Part shown: one piece after another, positions 6,139 through 6,473 of the stretch
Position numbering within the stretch: position 1 is the stretch's first letter
Layout: each line of letters starts with the position of its first letter
Assembly (NCBI GenBank): GCA_023452965.1
Contig: JAEXUU010000069.1
Location: forward strand, 1-6,473
Direction: 5' to 3'
Length of the DNA: 6,473 bases
From: Pseudomonadota bacterium
GTDB lineage: Bacteria > Pseudomonadota > Alphaproteobacteria > Rhizobiales > Beijerinckiaceae
The notes under the pieces: model-generated
Told to the model about the DNA's origin: nothing
What the model saw: the letters and a program-made list of their open reading frames with translations, nothing else
Databases searched by the model: none
Position numbers and translations under genes: made by a program

Positions 6139-6473
6139 ATGATCCGTACCGCTCTCGTCGCCCTTGGCCTCGCCATCGGCGTCTCTGCCGTCGTCGCTCA
6201 GTCGAACCCGATCGCAGAGCGCAAGGACGCGATGAAGAGCGTCGGCGCCGCGACCCGCGAAGGTGCGGCCATCGCCAAGGGCGAGGCGCCGTTCGATGCC
6301 GCCAAGGTGCAGGGCATCTTCAAGGTCTACAGCGACGCGGCCAAGAAGGTCCCGGCCCTGTTCCCGGACAGCTCCAAGACCGGCGGCGAGACCACGGCCG
6401 CCCCCAAGGTCTGGGAAGACCAGGCCGGCCTCAAGACCGCCTTCGCCAAGTTCGAAGCCGATGCGGCCAAGGG
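6139..6473 (+). CDS. Cytochrome c'/c556-family protein, N-terminal part
   Basis: The frame starts at ATG 6139, with AGAGGA at 6125-6130, and runs open to the window end (111 full codons). A Sec signal peptide covers residues 1-20 and ends VVA|Q, so the product is periplasmic. The mature part has RKDAMKSVGAATREGAAIAK, where Met32 is placed like the axial ligand of low-spin c556 proteins. It continues with VPALFPDSSKTGGETTAAPKVWED and LKTAFAKFEADAAK, the characteristic middle region of the cytochrome c' four-helix bundle. The haem-binding CXXCH is at the C-terminus in this family and would lie about 20-40 residues beyond the window, so haem binding is inferred. It could take electrons from a dehydrogenase, but nothing in the sequence proves it serves the neighbouring molybdenum enzyme, which is cytoplasmic. 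The family call is firm; the choice between c' and c556 is not. Confidence 0.87.
   Translation, partial: MIRTALVALGLAIGVSAVVAQSNPIAERKDAMKSVGAATREGAAIAKGEAPFDAAKVQGIFKVYSDAAKKVPALFPDSSKTGGETTAAPKVWEDQAGLKTAFAKFEADAAK

Overview
The window looks like chromosomal DNA from a high-GC alphaproteobacterium. Codons strongly favour G or C in the third position, the TRAP transporter and molybdo-hydroxylase families are typical of Hyphomicrobiales, and genes are tightly packed on one strand with Shine-Dalgarno sites of the GAGG/AGGA type. A Bosea-like genus is plausible, but that is an impression from gene style and no 16S or marker gene is present. All supported genes are on the + strand.

Region 1 (1-2523) is the end of a TRAP transporter operon: the C-terminal part of the periplasmic solute receptor DctP, the small membrane subunit DctQ, and the large permease DctM, which starts inside the dctQ stop codon. 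A one-domain rhodanese follows 18 bp after dctM and is probably in the same transcript. Receptor, DctQ and DctM would together take up an organic anion using the sodium gradient. The substrate cannot be read from this sequence.

Region 2 (2524-3696) holds one secreted DUF3829/YiiG-like protein whose reading frame is cut by a single in-frame TAG at codon 151. The frame stays open for 170 codons after the TAG and still codes for the rest of the family domain. It is therefore annotated as a pseudogene, or as a possible sequencing error or readthrough case. It is followed by a 135-bp gap with possible RNA hairpins.

Region 3 (3697-6473) holds a complete 769-residue molybdenum hydroxylase large subunit of the xanthine dehydrogenase/CoxL form II type. 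It has the AYRGAGR active-site loop and not the AYRCSFR loop of true CO dehydrogenase. After a 132-bp gap containing nested TTTGCA/TGCAAA inverted repeats comes the start of a secreted cytochrome c'/c556-family protein, cut by the window end before its haem site. No [2Fe-2S] or FAD partner subunit is visible next to the molybdenum subunit, so its electron route is open.

I see no CRISPR array, insertion sequence, tRNA, rRNA or phage gene, and no convincing novel multi-gene system. The observations most worth checking are the amber codon, the apparently orphan molybdo-subunit beside a cytochrome, and the nested repeat between them.
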